Shown piece after piece: positions 60,989-64,000 of a stretch of DNA of 64,000 nt; the first letter of the stretch is position 1, and each line of letters begins with the position of its first letter. The notes beneath the pieces were generated by a model, which had not been told where the DNA came from, did not search any database, and saw only the letters and a program-made list of their open reading frames with translations. Source of the DNA: Scleroderma bovista (taxonomy: Eukaryota; Basidiomycota; Agaricomycetes; Boletales; Sclerodermataceae); assembly GCA_037178675.1 (NCBI GenBank), contig JAYMGJ010000082.1, positions 1 to 64,000 of the forward strand, given 5' to 3'. The translations under genes and the position numbers were made by a program.

Positions 60989-63900
60989 ATGAGCTACGAC
61001 AGACAGCACCGCGGCGGAGGTGGCTACCGACGCAGACATCGAGATAGAGGTGAGAACCTGCTTTCTCACTGAAACTACTTCAGAACCCCGTTTGATCGAA
61101 GCGCTTGCGAATAGAGGACTATGACGTGCAGGACCGTCGTAGGGATTATGACACCCCAGAACAGATATTAAAAAATACTATCCTAAAGCTGGGTGAAGTC
61201 GTGAGTCATCCACTCCATTTGAGCACATAACACTCAGTTTGTCTTTAGGACCCTATACAAGAGGTGCCCCGGGTTGCCAAACAGATACAGGAAAATACAT
61301 CCTCCATGTTATCAGCTGTTTCGGAAGGGATTCGCATTGCGTGAGTACAAACCGGTCACTCTACCTTATGTTATGTTGCTTACCTGCACGCCTTCCAGTG
61401 TCACTGAACAGCCGTATAAAATACCATACTATGCAGCTCTTCTGCGACTTTTGCATGAACCTAGCCCACCAAGTGGGGATGCCTCCGCGACGCAGCCTTC
61501 GCCTTCTCTTGGAAAGCAGGTACTCGAGGACTTTTGGAAGGGCTTTCAAGGTTACCTCGACAAGCTCTCCTGGAAAGATGTACGACTTTGTGTAAGTGAA
61601 TTGCGCATTAGCTGTCATCTTTCTTACTAAAGGAAATTAGATCCATTTCTTTGCTCACCTGACGGTTGCCCAAGTCATCTCCACTGAGTCCATGGCAGCC
61701 CTTTTACAGTCGTTCGCAGCTGTGCTTGACGAATTCGGTGTATCGTATGGGCGAGGAAAACATGCCGCGCTTTGTGCTGCAGAAGGCCTGATGATTGTAT
61801 GTTTTCTTCCGAAACCTTCCGTCATCCCTGACGGCTTTTCCTTAGGCAGGCACTGTAATCCAAAAGAGCTTGTCGTCCAATACGACAGAAATTATCGCGG
61901 CTATTCAGACTTTCAGCGAGCCTATTGGGTCGTCTAAAAATCTTGTTCAACCCATCACTTTACTGCATCCCCAGTCTGCGGTGCTCGACCATGCAGACGA
62001 GGTGAGCTTTACATTTGAAAAAATATCTCTCGTTGCCTACTTAGCTGGGACCGCGATAGGTTCTTGATAGTGCACTCGCAGTACTAAAATCTTTAGAGGC
62101 ATCTGAATTCGCGGAGCCTCCAGGAAGCTTCCCTCAACCTTACCTCGAGTATGATGATCTTGACCCCGCCGCATCCCCGCCCTTCGAGCTACCCACTATC
62201 CTGGTACCTCCTGAGGTTATCGAGTTAGACGGACTTGCCGCCGATGCAAGTGAGGACGTTCAAGTCAAAAAGGAAGAATGGCCGGAGTTCTGGTTCCGGC
62301 TGTTCGACAACTCAGTAGGTGTCGGAGACAAGTTGGGATAGTGATGGTTAACAGTATCCATATAGGTGGCCCCTCACCCAAGTAGCGCCTCTGGGTTCCT
62401 CATCCGGTCGAACTTCCGGGACATGATTGACATACTCGAGGTTAATCGTAAAGAATGTGCCAGGCTGCTTCTCGAGTACCCTAAGTGGTGTGTGCCTGGC
62501 ACCTTCAAACCTACGGCAGGGGCGCCTCCAGTCGAGGATGACCCAAGTGCAAACAACTGGCAGCTAGAGAGTGCCATTATTGAGGTCAGCACCCCTTTCA
62601 TTTCCTGTATTTTGCATTCCTAAGTGCTCTCCACTAGGTCATTCTTGGCTACCTTTTCTTTTTACCTGAGTCCTCGCAAAAACCCATTTACCTTATTTCC
62701 CTGATTACCGAACTTTGCAAATTGTCACCCTCGACAGTTGGGCCAGCAGTAGGCAAGTCCATTCGAAAGCTCTACAGTTCTTTGGCAGAAGGATTGGACG
62801 TGGAAGTATCAAAGCGGTTCTCGGATTGGTTTGCTGTGCATATGAGCAACTTTGGGTTCCAATGGGTCTGGAAAGAATGGTGGGGCTACTTTACTAGTGG
62901 ACTACCTTTTACACGATACTGATTCGTACTTTCCAGGTTACCAGACTTAGCACTTCCAGAGAACCACCCAAAGCGCAATTTTATTCGACGCGCTGTGGAG
63001 TCTGAGATGCGCCTCTCTTACCATGATCGTATTCTCAAAACCCTCCCCGAACCCATGCAAAACGATGCAAGTGTCATTCCTACTCGACAACCAGGGCCTG
63101 AGGCGGAATATGAGGATCCATGTTTGTCGTCGTCGTCGTCTGAGCTAGCTGCGCGACTTAACTCTTTTTGTAGCGAATCCCCACCACGAAATTTCCGAGT
63201 CCATCTTAAGCCTTTTGCGCGGGCGCTCACGCGCGGAAGAAGTCATTGCCCACCTCGACTCTCTCAAATCGACACTGGACGTCGTTCCCTATCCCCATAC
63301 ACATATTGATTCGTTCATTCGCTCGTTAGCCTTCCAATCCCTCCTCTCCATTGGATCGCGTTCCTTCTCGCATCTTCTCAATGCTATCGAACGGTATCTC
63401 CCGCTCTTGCGGGGTCTTACTCCACCCGGCGATGCAGAATCCAAGCGTGATATCCTCACTACCACGGCAACGTTTTGGAGAAGGAACAGGCACATGGTTG
63501 GCATCGTATTTGACAAGTTGATGCAATACCAGATTGTGGATCCCACCGACGTGGTAGCGTGGATCTTCGGTACTTTGGCCACTAGTGACGACAGAGGTGG
63601 TCCGCTGTATGTCCAGACATCTGAGTGGGAATTATTGAAGGGAGCGCTAGACAAGGCAAACGGAAGAGTGACAGTGGCAAGGAAAAAAGTGGCAGCATTG
63701 AGAAAGGAACATGATGATAGTATCGCTCGAGCCAAGGCGCGGGGCGGAGCAGATGCTGGCAACATGGAGGTAGACGGGGAGATGAAGCCCCTCAATCAAG
63801 GTCCGGGAAATGTTATATGTCATTGGCTCGCGCTTTCTGACCTTTGTTCCTTTCGTTCAGATGAGTCTGCGAATGAGAGTCCTCAGTTAACAACTGCTCT

Positions 63901-64000
63901 CAAGGCATATACCAGTCTCACACGAGAACAAAGGAATGTGCTTGCCAAAACCGTCGAGGGTTTCGTTGCATGTCTTTCTCCCGCGCCGGGCGATGATCAC
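60989..64000 (+). CDS. Nuclear cap-binding protein subunit 1 (CBP80), 3' end beyond the window
   Basis: Exons: 60989-61049, 61115-61200, 61249-61340, 61399-61591, 61641-61796, 61846-62001, 62060-62314, 62366-62584, 62638-62879, 62937-63121, 63174-63800 and 63861 to the end. All are in phase. The start is MSYDRQHRGGGGYRRRHRDR. MIF4G-type helical repeats follow: EQILKNTILKLGEV, YKIPYYAALLRLL, FFAHLTVAQVI, ALCAAEGLMIAGTVIQ, SNFRDMIDILEVNRKECARL, WKEWLPDLALPENHPKRNFI and FIRRAVESEMRLSYHDRI. A C-terminal MIF4G repeat contains IERYLPLLRGL and IVFDKLMQYQIVDPTDVVAW. It binds capped pre-mRNA with CBP20 and links splicing, export and 3'-end formation. The reading frame stays open to 64000. Confidence 0.93.

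Noticed and set aside
1..64000. CRISPR arrays, bacterial operons or prophage
   Set aside because: No regularly spaced repeats with unique spacers were seen; gene structure is plainly eukaryotic.

Overview
The window looks like nuclear DNA of a mushroom-forming basidiomycete (Agaricomycetes). Genes are split by many 40-75 nt introns with GT..AG ends and CTNAC/CTGAY branch sites. Housekeeping genes are close-packed on both strands. Transposon families are of fungal type: a chromodomain Ty3/gypsy element, a Copia element, a RNase H-bearing LINE, a hAT MITE and a probable KDZ transposase fragment. No species can be named from sequence alone. All gene models were spliced by hand and checked for reading phase.

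Layout. (1) 1-8202: a Ty3/gypsy chromovirus on the minus strand (gag, protease-RT-RNase H-integrase-chromodomain). It carries an extra antisense gene for a coiled-coil plus Zn2Cys6 protein between pol and the 3' LTR, and its pol is split by a 372-bp solo LTR. (2) 8203-15000: an accessory block. It holds a KDZ-like transposase fragment cut by the gypsy LTR, a gene with a ribonuclease H1 N-terminal domain interrupted by a hAT MITE, a minus-strand gene with three SUMO-interaction-like VDLT motifs, and an intact plus-strand gene of at least 9 exons of unknown function. (3) 15000-36465: a nest of retrotransposons. A LINE is interrupted by a 2.1-kb solo LTR and followed by a truncated Copia element. 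Next comes a 13-kb Ty3/gypsy element with 2.1-kb LTRs, whose 3' LTR contains another solo LTR and appears chimeric. (4) 36600-64000: a gene-dense conserved block. It contains a Tti2 remnant, Swd1/RbBP5, an FGGY carbohydrate kinase, cyclophilin H, ribosomal protein S25, glucosidase II beta, a SINE, a Pho80-like cyclin, a CANIN-like protein, a small predicted beta-trefoil protein, mitochondrial IF-3, a PPR-like protein and the nuclear cap-binding subunit CBP80 (cut by the window end).

Most unusual observations: the antisense Zn2Cys6 gene inside a retrotransposon whose body and LTRs are filled with CCGGA/TCCGG sites (CGG triplets are what Zn2Cys6 proteins usually bind); the accessory block beside the KDZ fragment; a 3-nt microexon in cyclophilin H that restores the catalytic FHR motif; and widespread CpG-to-TpG/CpA decay in the transposon copies, including a lost RNase H aspartate and a CGA-to-TGA stop, as expected from CpG methylation.
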